Assembly (NCBI RefSeq): GCF_004664715.2
Contig: NC_051072.1
Coordinates: forward strand, 41,349,142 to 41,413,141
Direction: 5' to 3'
DNA from: Peromyscus leucopus
Lineage: Eukaryota > Chordata > Mammalia > Rodentia > Cricetidae
Length of the DNA stretch: 64,000 bases
Positions 1 through 10,879 of the stretch are shown here, in pieces. Positions within the stretch are counted from its first letter, which is position 1; each line of letters opens with the position of its first letter. The position numbers were made by a program, and so were the translations under genes. Below the pieces are notes generated by a model that saw nothing but the letters and a program-made list of their open reading frames with translations, searched no databases and was not told where the DNA came from.

Positions 1-240
1 CTTCTCTTGTCCTCAAGACGTTGAAATTTGATATGTATTTTACACATACAGCACCTCCATTTGTGCTGGTGACAGACATTCTCACATAGCTAGTGGCTGT
101 AGTGTTGGTGAAGTTCTAACCTGAACAGGTGAGAAAAAGGGAGGCAGATAAAAACACCCATGATTTGGAATACCGGTATAACAGAGAAAGCACCAAGAGA
201 CGTGACACCCATAAAAATGATGGAGTCTACTCTACTCTTT
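1..240. other. Unassigned noncoding sequence
   Basis: No recognisable gene or repeat. It ends at a T-run (about 238-252) that may mark the edge of the next repeat. Confidence 0.4.
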
Positions 241-734
241 TTTTTTTTTTTAATTTATTTTTAAGCTACAGATAGTAGAATCCAATCTTCGTGGTGCACA
301 GTTCTAAGGGTTTTGACAAATGCAGTGTTATGTGGAAGGTCTGAGATTACAGATAAAGAATACCAGGGACTCAGAATGACCTCCAAACAGCAAAAATAGT
401 CCCTCTTGCTGCTTCCTACCAGTCAGCCCTTCACAGCTCCTCACACTTGTAGGGGCCAATCTGCTCTGCAGGCTACCGCGCCCTCCGCCTGTCCCAGAAA
501 GTCCCGTGGCTGAAGCCACAGCACTCATTCAGAAGCATGCGTTTGTGATTCATCTGTGTCGTCTTTGTGCGCATCATAATCTGTCTGTTGTTGCTGAGTG
601 GCCTTCCATTACATGGTTGGACCAGTTTGTTTAAAGATGATTGAGTTGTTTCTCACATTTTAAAAACAAAGTCCCTTTCCTTATATAGCCACTTACATTC
701 TTTTGATGTTGTTTCTAGGAGTTTGGGGCATAAC
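241..734 (-). mobile_element. Ancient L1 (L1M-type) fragment, antisense
   Basis: Phrases such as 'GTTCTAAGGGTTTTGACAAA' (about 302-321) and the 'GAGTGGCCTTCCATTACATGG' stretch (596-616) resemble the antisense 3' part of old mammalian L1. The copy is highly diverged and has no open frame. The LTR at 735 is inserted at its right edge. The family assignment is from recalled consensus. Confidence 0.5.
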
Positions 735-1278
735 TGTGGTGGTATTGTGTTCCCCAAAATATTGTGTACCTTAATAAATTTATCTGGGGTCAGAGAACAG
801 ACAGCCACTAAATACAAAGGCTAGAAAATGGTGGCACTCACACCTTTAATCCTAGCATTCCAGAGATAGAAACCCCGCTGGATCTCTGTGAGTTCAAGGC
901 CACATTGGAAATAGCCAAGCTTGGTGACACACGCCTTTAATCCCAGAAAGCCAGCCTTTAATCCCAGGGAGTGGTGGTAGAAAGCAGGAAGATATATAAG
1001 GCGTGAGGGGCAAGAAACTAGAAGCATTTGACTGGTTAGGCATTTGGCTGGTTAAGCATGTGGCTGGTTAAGCTTCAGGCTTTCGAGCAGTAATTCAGCT
1101 GAGACCCATTCCGGATGAGGACTCAGAGGCCTCCAGTCTGAGGAGACAAGACCAGCTGAGGATCTGGCGAGGTGAGATAGCTGTGGCTTGTTCTGTCTCT
1201 CTGATCTACCAGCATGGACCCCAATAACTCGCCTCGGGTTTGATTTTATTAATAAGAACTTTTAAGATTCATGCTACA
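735..1278 (+). mobile_element. Solo ERV LTR (ERVK-like), copy 1, with internal B1-like sequence
   Basis: A 544-bp unit begins TGTGGTGGTATTGTG and ends ATTCATGCTACA, so it has retroviral TG...CA ends. It is flanked by a 6-bp target duplication with one mismatch (CATAAC at 729-734, CATAAT at 1279-1284). Six-base duplications fit class II (ERVK-like) integration. Inside lies B1-like sequence (829-946), a further 'CCTTTAATCCCAG' repeat (about 955-967) and a TATA box (TATATAA at 993-999). No internal viral region adjoins it, so it is a solo LTR. Sister copies lie at 18570-18996 and 29980-30444. The subfamily name is not known to me. Confidence 0.85.
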
Positions 1279-1450
1279 CATAATGATGACCATGAAAGCT
1301 TCCCTTCTCTCTTGATTTTGTGAAGTAAGCATGGGGCATGGCTTGTTTTCTGTTCTGTTCTGTCTGCGTAGAAACCAGCACTGTGTACTGAGAAGACTCA
1401 TTAAGTTGCCACAGATGGGCAGACGGGTGGTACCTTTCTGGTGGTGTGTT

Positions 1451-1451
<1 letters not shown>

Positions 1452-1502
<51 letters not shown>
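1452..1502. repeat. (TG)n microsatellite
   Basis: About 25 uninterrupted TG units. It probably grew from the tail of the adjacent antisense SINE. Confidence 0.98.
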
Positions 1503-1503
<1 letters not shown>

Positions 1504-1840
1504 ATTCATGCCTGGGGGTGGCCGTGCGTGCACATGTGGCTTGCGTGTGCAGAGGGCAGTGGACAACCTCTGGTGTCACTTCAGGCACCATGCACCATTT
1601 AAACAAAAATAAAACGGGGTGTCTCCTTTACCTGGAACTTACCAACTAGATTAGGCTGGCTGGAAAGTGAGCCCCAAAGATCCGCCTGTGTCTGCCTTTG
1701 CAGCGGTGGGACTATAAATGCGCTTCACCATGACTGGAACTTCTAAAATGGATCCTGGGGGCCAAACTTGGGTCCCCGTTCCTGCATGGCGAACATGTTG
1801 CTGATTGAGCCTCTCTTCAACTCCCGGCCCCTCTCTGCTT
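1503..1840 (-). mobile_element. RSINE1/B4-type SINE, antisense
   Basis: Read on the minus strand, 1840 to about 1745 gives a tRNA-like head ('GGGGCCGGGAGTTGAAGAG'), followed by a B1-like body around 1735-1630. This is the tRNA-head plus B1-body layout of B4/RSINE1. The right part (1503-1625) is less certain, and the TG repeat is its likely 3' tail. Confidence 0.55.
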
Positions 1841-1924
1841 CTGCCATCTTTACGACGTCCCGTTGATCTATGAGTTCACCCTAAGGACAGCAACTCACTG
1901 CCTGCGTTGTTCCAACTGCTCAGT

Positions 1925-2692
1925 AAGCCTGGAAATCAAGTAGAGTTTGTCCTGCAATTTTGCTCTTTTTCTAAATTCCTTTGGATATCTTACCCCTTTC
2001 CTATTTTATATAAGTGCTACAAATGACTCGTCAATAGCAATAGAAGATCTCTTTAGCATTTTTTATAGGGATTTCTTTGAACCTCTACATCAATTTGGAA
2101 AGAATTGCCATGTCAACAAGTCAGTCAATCCATGAACATAGTAATCTCTCTGGTTTTGTTGTTGTTGCAGTTGTAGTGTTTTTAAAGCCAGTATTCAAAA
2201 AAGTTTTTTTAAGATACTAATTCTGTACTTGTTGCTATTGTAAATAGTATTGTTTTTAAGCACCAATTCCAATTCATATAGAAATATACAAGTAATTTTT
2301 ATGTATTGACCTTGTATCTTGCATCCTTACAGAACTGACTTAGTTCTAGGGCCCCTTTTGTATATCCCTTGAGATTTCAGATTATAAACAGACAGTTGTG
2401 TGATTTATGATTAGAGATTATTATCACTTCTTTTGCAATCTGTGAGCTTCTAATTTTTTTAATTGCTCATTGACATCACTAGGACTTTTAGTGTGATACA
2501 GTATAGGAGTGAGAAGGAGGAAACCGCCTGTTTCCCTGCATCGTAAGGGGGAAGAGGCATACAGGCTTCCTCAGTGCTACTACCTAGAATCTCCTTTAAG
2601 TTGCCTTTTCTCTTCGAAGAGCATGAGTTTATCATCAAGAATAGATGTTGAATTTTGCTTTAAAAAGTCTCTGTATTAATTCTGAAAATTGA
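1925..2692 (-). mobile_element. Ancient L1 ORF2-derived fragment, antisense
   Basis: Contains the antisense L1 reverse-transcriptase-region wording around 2070-2140 ('CATCAATTTGGAAAGAATTG', then 'AATCCATGAACATAGTA') and about 2630-2685. It has many stops and indels and is fossil. It is broken on the right by an LTR insertion at 2693. Confidence 0.7.
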
Positions 2693-3040
2693 TGTGGGAT
2701 GTCTTTCTGTACACTGTCAATACGTGTTGCTCTCATTGGTTGATAATAAAGTGTTTTGGCCAATGGCCAGGCAAGATAAGGTTAGGCAGTACCATCAAAC
2801 TAAAGTTGGAGATAAAGAAGGACAGAGTCGAGGAGTCACCAGCCAGCCAGATGCAGAAGAAGCAAGATGAGAATGTCAAACTGAGAAAAGGTACCAAGCC
2901 ACGTGGCTAAGCATAGATAAGAATTATGGGTTAATTTATGTGTAAGAGCTAGTCAGTAATAAACCTGAGCTACTGACCAAGCATTTATAAGTAATATTAA
3001 GCCCCTAAATGGTTATTTGGGAATTATCAGGTGGGAGAGA
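2693..3040 (+). mobile_element. ERV LTR, 'TGTGGGATG...' rodent family, copy 1
   Basis: Begins TGTGGGATGTCTTTCTG and shares its order of motifs with 16879-17220: 'TGTTGCTCTCATTGGTTGAT', 'GGTTAATTTA' and a 3' part with 'ATTTATAAGTAATATTAAG'. It interrupts antisense L1 sequence. The right boundary is approximate and I could not find a convincing target duplication. Confidence 0.6.
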
Positions 3041-4428
3041 ACTGTCTGTTTACAGAAAATCAGTTATTATTTTTCTTTTCGGTACACTATTACATGTCAG
3101 AAGATCTAAAAGAAAATTGGTTCCATGTCAAAGTTCTTGGTTTTGTATAGGTCCAAATTTTTGTCGTTATACCCTATTCCTTCTGCCTAAATCTTTGATA
3201 GCTTTCCCTACAGGGTAGATATACTGGCAGTAAGTAATATGTTTTGTTTGTCTTATTTTAAAAATATATATTTATTTCTCCTCATCCTTCAAAGATATTT
3301 CTCCAACTATAGCATTTGGGTTGACATTTTCTTGTTCTTTAAATTATTGTTATTCTAAGAAATTTTGGTTTGTATAGTTTCCAATAATAAATCTGTTAAA
3401 ATTTGTATCTTTGTTTTTCTTCAATACATAATGTTATTTATGTTCTCTTAGCTGCTTTAAGATCTTACCCTCATTTTTCAATTGTAGCATATTAGATGTG
3501 ATGTGGTTAGATAGAGGACTATACTTACCTTGTTTGGCTTTCTTGGATCTTAAAAATATATATATAGTCTTACGATTAGCCTGGGTTATTCTCTACCTGG
3601 AGAATCTCATGATGACCCCTACTCCCAACATGGATGCTGGAATTATAGGTGTGCATCACTACACAGGGCTTCTCTGAACCATTGAATCTGTGATGTCATT
3701 CCTGTCATTCACTTGGGGAAAATCAGCTCTTATTGCATCTTTCCTTTTCTCTTCTCTGTTTCTAGAGTTCCAACTACACCCATGCTAAACCCTTTATTTC
3801 TCCACTGCTCTTAAACACTCGCTCCTTCCCCAAACCGTTTAGCATGACCCTCTGCTACAGGTTTGGTCATTTCTATTGACAAAGTTCGAAAATCACCAAT
3901 CCTTTCCTCGGGTGTATTGAGTCCCATTGAGACTGCTACAGAGCCTATTCAAGGCTGTGCCATCTTCAGCCTCTCTCACGTGACATTCACCTACTGTTTC
4001 CATCCCCTTTCTAAATGACCCACCTTCTCTTCTATATTACCCTTCTGTCCTATTAGAGATATTAGCTTTCTGCAGTGGTGGTTTTGTGGCTGACGAGGTT
4101 TATCTTATGGATGATTATTACTAATTGAAAGTTTTTCCTACTAGAACCTTTAACGGATTAGTCAATTATTATTTTATTTCCTTGTCTGAAAGTTTCGATA
4201 TGTTGCATGGTTCATGAGTCTGATTCTGTTGTCTGGTTTATCTGTTTGTCATGTGTTGTTTTACTTCTTTGTGGTCATTCTCAATCACTTATAATTCCTG
4301 CTGAAAGCTGTATAGAGTAGTGGAGACTGAAATGCATAGGTTTGTAACTGGAAATGAGTATGCCTTACCTATACCATGTCTTTAATGTAGAGCTTTGCAT
4401 CACACTGGTAAGAAATTGAATTGTGTTT
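3041..4428 (-). mobile_element. Probable old L1-derived sequence, antisense
   Basis: AT-rich sequence with wording reminiscent of antisense L1 5'/ORF1 regions (about 4130-4340), very diverged. A partial antisense B1 is embedded at about 3590-3665. The extent of the L1 is uncertain. Confidence 0.35.
3590..3665 (-). mobile_element. Partial B1 SINE, antisense
   Basis: 'GATGCTGGAATTATAGGTGT' (3632-3651) followed by 'GCATCACTACACAGGG' is the antisense left end of a B1. The remainder is decayed. Confidence 0.5.
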
Positions 4429-4440
4429 AAGACTTACTGT

Positions 4441-4584
4441 CACGCCGGGTGGTGGTGGCACACGCCTTTAATCCCAGCACTCGGGAGGCAGAGCCAGGAG
4501 GATCTCTGTGAATTCGAGGCCAGCCTGGGCTACCAAGTGAGTTCCAGGAAAGGCGAAAAGCTAAACAGAGAAACCCTGTCTCGG

Positions 4585-4612
<28 letters not shown>
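4441..4612 (+). mobile_element. B1 SINE with poly(A) tail, cricetid-type variant
   Basis: Full-length B1: start 'GCCGGGTGGTGGTGGCACAC', pol III B-box region 'GAATTCGAGGCCAGCC', end 'AGAAACCCTGTCTCGG' plus about 29 A residues. The right half 'CCAGGAAAGGCGAAAAGCTA' is the variant typical of cricetid B1. It is flanked by a 12-bp duplication AAGACTTACTGT (4429-4440) / AAGACTTGCTGT (4613-4624), one mismatch. Confidence 0.95.
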
Positions 4613-4616
<4 letters not shown>

Positions 4617-4624
4617 CTTGCTGT

Positions 4625-5384
4625 GGCCATAACTACTCGCAGTGTGCCATCTGCTATATTCGTCTATTGATAGCTTGTACTCAGGATGGGGTGTTGATAA
4701 AACAATGTCAGTGTCTGCTTCACCCTTGGTGTTAGATGAAATCTTCCTTTTGAACTTTAGAGAAGGTGTCTTTTCACATCCTCACATTTATCCCAGTAGG
4801 GCTCCACTGTTCCTTGACATTTGTTAGTGGGGTGGTGGTAACAAGGGTACTGTTTGCTGTTCAGACAATTGCCTCAGACATAAGTAGTCATCAAGTCCTG
4901 TCTCTGAGACTGAAGATTCTGACTGCCTTCTCATTTCCCCTCTTTCCTGCAGGTTTAGAAGTTTTTTGTGCTTTTTTTTTTTTTTTCCTGCACTGCAATG
5001 ACTTTTCACCAGAGTCTGAGGGTAAGTGTGCTTGCTTCTCTTTAATAAGTTTAAAACTTTTGTTCTGTGGAGAGGTAGGGGACTGGAATAAAGCTGATGG
5101 AGATCCTCTTTCCCACAGTCCTGCCATTCAGCTCTTGAAAACATGGCTGTCAGTGGATGTTTTCCCAAAACTCAGCATTATTTCTGTGTGTAGGAACACA
5201 TGGCAATGTTAGTGGGAGAAAAATACAAGTGTATGGGAAGAAAAAATACAAATGTATGGGAAGAAAAATACAAGTATATAAAAAATCAAGAGGTTCTATA
5301 CTATTCACATTACTAACCTATACTTGGCAGTGTTTTGTTTTGTTTGACCATTTTGTTAATGATTTTAGGTAAATTCTTTTTAAA
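4625..5384. other. Unassigned noncoding sequence with a small tandem repeat
   Basis: No gene recognised. It contains a short T-run (4973-4986) and, at 5213-5280, three imperfect 21-24-bp units of the form TGGGA(A)GAAAAATACAAGTGTA. Confidence 0.5.
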
Positions 5385-5605
5385 AAGTATTTATTTGTTT
5401 TTTTATTTTGTATGTGTGTCTGAATGTGTGTATACGTACTGTATGTGTAAAGTATCTAAAGAGATGAGAAGATGGTGTTGGAGCTCCTGGAACTGGGGTT
5501 ATAGGCAGCTGTGAGCTGCCCAATATAGGTGCTAGGAACCAAACCTGGGTTCTCTGCAAGAGGGTAAGAGCACTCTCGAGCACCAAGCCACCTCCCCAGC
5601 CCCTT
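5385..5605 (-). mobile_element. B3/B2-family SINE, antisense
   Basis: Minus strand from 5605 reads GGGGCTGGGGAGGTGGCTTG, then 'CTTGCAGAGAACCCAGGTTT' and a body ending in AT-rich sequence. This is the tRNA-derived head and B3-like body. Confidence 0.8.
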
Positions 5606-6770
5606 CCACATGCCTCAGTCTTTTCTTTGGCATGATTTCTCAGATTTGTCATAGCAGGTCCTGATAAAGAACAGAAAAACCTATTCTGGTTTTCATCCTT
5701 TGACATATGCTACAAAGTCCTTTATGGATATTTTCCTATTGTTCTCTTTATCAAATCCATAAAACCTCCAGAATTTTCTTAAGTTGAGAGGATGTAAGTC
5801 ATATTATTGTGAATTTATTTATCTGTCTAACACATTGCAGGTGCCTTTTCTAAACCACATTTCCTGTTTCAAAAGTACAAAGCCAGTAGGCTATTCTGTT
5901 ATTTCACAAAAGACATCCCTCAATTAGTGGTGTGTCAGATGAAAGGGACACTTTGAATTGTGGCATCGTTCTGAACATAAGAAAACAAAGTCTGCACCTG
6001 TCATAACTGGGCGATGAGACATGAATATTCTATACATTTCTGATTAATCAAAATCCATGCAAAAATATCAGTCGGATCAGAGGAGTCAGAATTGATTAAA
6101 CCACGTTTAGCTTATCTGTATTGTTCCAGTATCACATAGATTAGAATAGAAGCCACTCTGATACTGGAGGAACAAAAGACTTGTCAACCTGACACTATTT
6201 TAAACACAGAAACAAATGGAATCTTGCAAACCAATCCTGATGAACTAAACCTGACTCTACCTTGAAAGGCATAATGGTATTTTTATGATTTTAATATGGT
6301 TATCAGCACAGCCCTTCTCCTCTGGGGTATCTAGACACATAATCTTCACATGGTAAAAAGTAAGATCTTCAATTTAAAAAATGGATGGCCTGTGTATGCC
6401 AGCCACATACAGGAAACCACAAGGCATACTTGTTTCTGGGGTGATTAAAACCTCACTTAAAAAGACTGCTTTGCATGTGGAACATTTCTCAGCAAAGGAT
6501 GGATGGCTTCTTTGTCTTTAAAGAGCTTCAAAGGATATACAGAGGGGAAAGCATGCACAGAACAAGGACTCAGATGTGTGAGGTAAGGATGGCATCAGCA
6601 TGTTATACTTAGATGATAATTAGGGACCCTTTCTCCTTGTCTCTCTCCCAAGTGAAATCCATTCAGGTAGAAGGGGGAGGAACTAATCCCAACCTGACAT
6701 CTTCCGGTTTCAACTGTGCTAAGGAGCCTGGAGACTGAACTTGATCCTAACTGAGGATGTAGAAATGGAG
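5606..6770. other. Repeat-free noncoding block
   Basis: No recognised repeat or gene. The part at about 5930-6340 is compositionally even and carries homeodomain-like 'TGATTAATCA' (6040-6049) and 'CAGAATTGATTAA' (about 6087-6099). It may be ancestral unique sequence. A conserved-element role is inference. Confidence 0.4.
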
Positions 6771-7100
6771 GCGGCAGGAGAGAGTGTAGCGGGCAGATGT
6801 GGTTGAGAAGGCACCGTGGAAGCAGCTGCTACGCTGCTGCGCTTTTGACTGTTCTGTTACTCACCTGAGGTTTCGGCCTCACAGAGAGAAGCAGGAAGGA
6901 GAGCCAAACACACACAAGCATGCCCCTCGCGTTCTTTGTTTTCTCTATTCAGAAATTCACTCCTGTTTCGGCTCCTGCCGCCCATTCCTTGGGGAAACTG
7001 GGCAGCCTCGCGGATGAGGCACATCCGCTTTTCTGATGAGAGTACCCGTGGATGCCCTCGCCTAACGGTTAGCTGAAGGTGTGACGGGGCGCTCATGCAG
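6771..7100. promoter_or_regulatory. CpG-enriched, repeat-free patch (candidate regulatory element)
   Basis: Roughly 18 CpG dinucleotides in 330 bp, against strong CpG depletion in neighbouring sequence, examples being GCGGCAG (6771), CTCGCG (around 6926 and 7009) and GACGGGGCGC (7083-7092). No convincing gene or splice site starts here. It could be a weak CpG island, an enhancer or a chance patch. Confidence 0.3.
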
Positions 7101-8250
7101 TAGGCTTGTGTATGTGCGTGTGTTAGATTTCATTTCTACCGAAAGCCATTAAAGCTTTCATTAAAGCCCATTCTCACTTTTTGGTTTTTAAGAAGATAAT
7201 AGCTCTGGGGGGCGGGAGGAGGGGGAGGGCAACACAAATTTCAAAATCCACCATTTGCTCCATTCCAAACCAATTAGCAATCAGAAGCGCTTGTGAGCTT
7301 CTCTACCAGGCTCCTACTTCAGTATCACAACAGCTCTCCCCAAATCGAGTCGATTTAAAACAATCTCACTTGACACCCCTTCTGCTTTTAGTGAGCTCGG
7401 CTCTACCCCTCTTCATATTTACCTAATATCCACAAACATTGGCTGGCAACTCAGAGGAACTAGTGTGTGGCATTGGAGCATTCATGCAGCGAGGACCAGC
7501 GCTTCAAACCCAAAGTGTGCTCACCCCTTGTGGAGTGTTTTGTTCTACTTGCCTATTTGAGTTGGTGTGAAATTCCATTCTAAATAAACCCACTGGGAGC
7601 AGAAATGGAAAGCTAAAGCATTTTGGAATCCGACTCATCTCAAATTCTCTAGAGAAGAGATCCATTTTGAAAAGACTTCCTCTAAGTGTGGTTCATTGAT
7701 GCCATACACTACACACCCACCGCCAAGGCACCTTCAGCAGATGAGAAGTTGTTCTAGGACTGCTGACTTGGTGTGTGAGCTTGGAAGACGCTATTCCCCG
7801 TGAACACCTAGGCGGCAGCAAAGGTTGCTGAATACATGGCCAATACATGTTTGACGAGAAGTGAAACCATTGTACAAACTATTGTATGCACCCCCAAACG
7901 GAGGAACAGACAGGCAGGCAGACAGACCTCTTCGTGAAACTGTGCACAAGAAAATATAACCTGGAAGTGACCAATGACTGGTGGAGTCATGTGTACAGAT
8001 CTCAGTGTTAAAATCTCCAGGGAAAGCAAGTCATCAGAGCATCCCATGACTGTGTGTGCCTATCTCTTAGAGCTCTGCCAGGTTCTTATAGTGAGTACTA
8101 GAGAAAAGTCCTGTCATAGTTCAGCAGTGAAAGAGGAAAAGGCACTTTTTTGGAAACATGATATAGTGTTTTGTTCTTCTTACCAAGGTCTACCCTCAGG
8201 AGAAACTAATCAGAGCTAACCTGTTGGCATTATTATTATTATTATTATTT
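7101..8250. other. Repeat-poor noncoding sequence
   Basis: Mostly unique, with a G-rich run (7206-7229) and a short (ATT)n at 8229-8250. I recognise no gene. Confidence 0.4.
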
Positions 8251-8440
8251 TGTAAAGCCCTGAGCTTGCCTACCATGTACAAAGCCCTGCACTGAATTAA
8301 CTAGGCTTGGTGACTTTTTATAATCTTAGCACTTGAACAGTGGAAACAGGAGGATGAGGAATCCAAGGTCACCTTCAGTTACATAGAGAGTTCAAGGTTA
8401 GCCTGGGATATGAGAGACAGCCTCAAAACAAACAAACAAA
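8251..8440 (+). mobile_element. B4-type SINE, diverged
   Basis: A tRNA-like head ('GAGCTTGCCTACCATGTACA', 8262-8281, then 'AAAGCCCTG') is joined to a B1-like body (8302-8420) and an A-rich CAAACAAACAAA tail. This is the B4 layout. Confidence 0.65.
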
Positions 8441-8689
8441 TCAACCAATGGACCAAAGAAGGGAAATACACAATCCAGCATCTTCTAGCAGTGCCCAAGT
8501 GGTATGCAGTAGAGACACTGAGAAGTACTTGTGAAGTTCAGATCTCACTGAAAGATCAATACCTAAGTCATAGGACTACAAAACACTTGTCTTTTCTATA
8601 TCTACCACCCCATTACCAAAGGCCTGTTTACAGCAGATTCCCTCATAAACAATGTGTCTAGATATCAAAGGAGAAAAATACAAATCATA

Positions 8690-9486
8690 CAAACACAGAA
8701 CAAGACAAAACAAACAAAAACTAACTTGAAGAGAGAAAGCAAACATTAGAATTGGATTCAGATGTGCTAGGGATGTTGACATCATCAAACTTGGAATTTT
8801 AAAATAGCTACAATTAATTCCTAGTAGATACTAGGAAAGAACACATGGACAAAATAAGTAGAGATAAAATTCTAAGTGAAAGAGAGAAAGAAGAAGACTA
8901 GAAATCAAAACCACCATAGAATGCACAGAAGAAATAGACAGTGTCTCTAGTGAATACACTGGTAGACCAGGCGTGGCTAAGGAGATGTCACTGACCTTGA
9001 GACTATTACAGCAGCAAGTTACAAAACTAAAAAAGGGGGAAATGAGCAGACTTCCAGTAATATTAAAATCTCTACAGTTGTAAATGGTGGGACAGAAAAT
9101 ATGAAACACTACAAGGAAAAAGACAAAAGGGAGCAGAAGAAACACTTTAAAAAATGACTGATATTTTCCCTAAATTAATATTAGACATTGAGTGATAGCT
9201 GGAAAAAGATCCAAAACACTAGGCAGGATAAGTATCAGAAAACTAGCCCTGGGCATATCCCTTTCAAACAACAGAAAATACAACAGGGGAAAAAAAAAAA
9301 GATCCCAGAACAAAGAAGGAGGAAAAAAGGCCTTACTAAAAATAAGAATTCCATCTGACTTCTAAGAAATCATTTTACACACATACACACAAAGAAAATA
9401 GAGTAAAATATTAAAAGTTTTGACAGAAATATTCCCTACAACCTGGAATACTATTCTGTGTGAAATTGTCCTTTAAGAGTAAAGAC
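8690..9486 (+). mobile_element. HAL1 (ORF1-only L1 relative) fossil, left part
   Basis: Sense sequence runs in the order of HAL1/L1 ORF1-like DNA: 'ATTGGATTCAGATGTGCTAG' (8752-8771), then wording like 'GACTGATATTTTCCCTAAAT' (about 9157) and 'ACCTGGAATACTATTCTGTG' (9441-9460). It is a decayed ancient element with no open frame. It is split by the SINE at 9487-9660 and resumes after it. Confidence 0.7.
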
Positions 9487-9660
9487 ATGGAGAAATGGCT
9501 CCGTCCATTAAGGATGCATACTGCTCTTGTAGAGGAGTCAAGTTCTATATATAGTTGGCACATGCAGACCCAGAGAACCAGTGCCCTAGTCTGACCTCTG
9601 GCCACTTTCATACATGGGTTCCCCCCCCCCAGAATAAAATAGTCCTTTTTAAAAGAGAAA
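9487..9660 (+). mobile_element. tRNA-derived SINE inserted in HAL1
   Basis: Begins ATGGAGAAATGGCTCCGTCC and resembles a B2/B3-type head with a decayed body, a C-run at 9620-9630 and an A-rich end. It is flanked by an imperfect duplication AGTAAAGAC (9478-9486) / AATAAAGAC (9661-9669), which rejoins the HAL1 sequence. Confidence 0.7.
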
Positions 9661-9760
9661 AATAAAGACTTACTCAAAGAAACAAAAATGGAGGGCATTT
9701 GGTGCCAGGAGATAGGACTTGAGAGAAACATCAAAGGAGGTGTTTAGAAAGAAGGAAATT
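9661..9760 (+). mobile_element. HAL1 fossil, right part
   Basis: 'AGACTTACTCAAAGAAACAA' then 'GGCATTTGGTGCCAG' continues the HAL1 order interrupted at 9486. Confidence 0.65.
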
Positions 9761-9884
9761 GAGTTGTGGGTAAGATGGAGGGTCAGAGTCTGCTTCAATG
9801 TGAGCTGGTAAAGGAGGACGCCAGAATAAGAAAATATAGACTTTATCTCAAATAGAGAAATAGAAGTGGAAAGAGCAGGGGCGG

Positions 9885-10070
9885 GGAGACCCACCTGCCC
9901 AGGGCTGGCACCAACCTTGATTACCTCCTCCACCAATCAGTAATCAAGAGATGCTCTACATATATACCCATAGGGCAATCTGATGGAAGCGATTCCTCAA
10001 TTAAGATTTCCTCATCCCTGGTGTGTCAAGTTGACAACAAGAATAGCTGTCATAAGTCTCTCCCTTATCA
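9885..10070 (-). mobile_element. MaLR-type LTR fragment, antisense
   Basis: 'CACCAATCAGTAATCAAGAG' through 'GTGTGTCAAGTTGACAAC' matches the antisense 5' half of the rodent MaLR family also seen at 25040-25445. The right half is absent. Confidence 0.6.
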
Positions 10071-10299
10071 ACTTGATGCATACACACATCACTCTAGACA
10101 CAATCTTTCTTTCTTGTTTGTCCCCGTGATCTCCCATAAATATTATAATATAAACTACAGTGCAACATTAAAAGTCCAACAGAGAAGTAAGCAGAGCACA
10201 GTGGTTGATGTAGAAATTATTTCCAAAAGTGGTTTAGTTTGTCCTGCCCAGGAGGGAATGGGAATTGAGCTTTCAAGAGAAGGACCCTCAATAAGAATA

Positions 10300-10680
10300 C
10301 CCCTCCTCCAAAAAGAAAAAGAAAAGCAGAAGAGATATTCAAGCCAGAGAATTCACAAATCACAACACTGAATGACAAGAAAGTGAAAAAGTAGGACAGC
10401 GTGTCTCCTTCAAAAGATAAGAGCTCTTCAACTACTAAATTCACAGATACTAAAATAGGGAAAATGTCAGGTGATGATTTCAAAAACCTTTTGATAAAGA
10501 ATGATGAATGACCCAAAGGTCATTGAGATTAAAACAACAACAACAACAATGAAAAGAAATGTTGAAAACGGAAAAACTCAAATGATACTTTTTTAAAAAG
10601 AGGTGGAAAGCGTCACCAATAGACTTGATGAAGCAAAAGGGAAAACCATCAGGGATGGAGAACAGGTTGATGAAATGGAG
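10300..10680 (+). mobile_element. Probable L1 ORF1-region fragment
   Basis: A-rich sense sequence with 'GATTTCAAAAACCTTTTGAT' (10477-10496) and 'ATGAAATGGAGTCC', reminiscent of the coiled-coil part of L1 ORF1. It has an (AAC)n patch at 10533-10548. The assignment is weak. Confidence 0.4.
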
Positions 10681-10875
10681 TCCTAGTAAGCTTCTCTGTT
10701 GCTGTGATGAGACACTGACCAACCAAAAGCAGATTATGGAAAGAAAGGTTTATTCCACCTTACAGGTTATGGTCAATCATTGAAGTAAGGCAAGGCAGGA
10801 ACCTAGAGGCAGGAATTGAAGCAGAAAAAGTGTAGGAATGTTGCTTATTGGTTTGTTTCTTACTTCTTAGCCAGC
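10681..10875 (-). mobile_element. MaLR-type LTR fragment, antisense
   Basis: Contains 'TCTGTTGCTGTGATGAGACA' and 'GGTTTATTCCACCTTACAGG', the antisense 3' part of the rodent MaLR LTR family. It breaks off where Lx 3' UTR sequence begins. Confidence 0.65.
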
Positions 10876-10879
10876 TTCA

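Noticed and set aside
1249..1649. Several overlapping frames with H-T or C-V runs
   Set aside because: They are translations of the (TG)n repeat on either strand.
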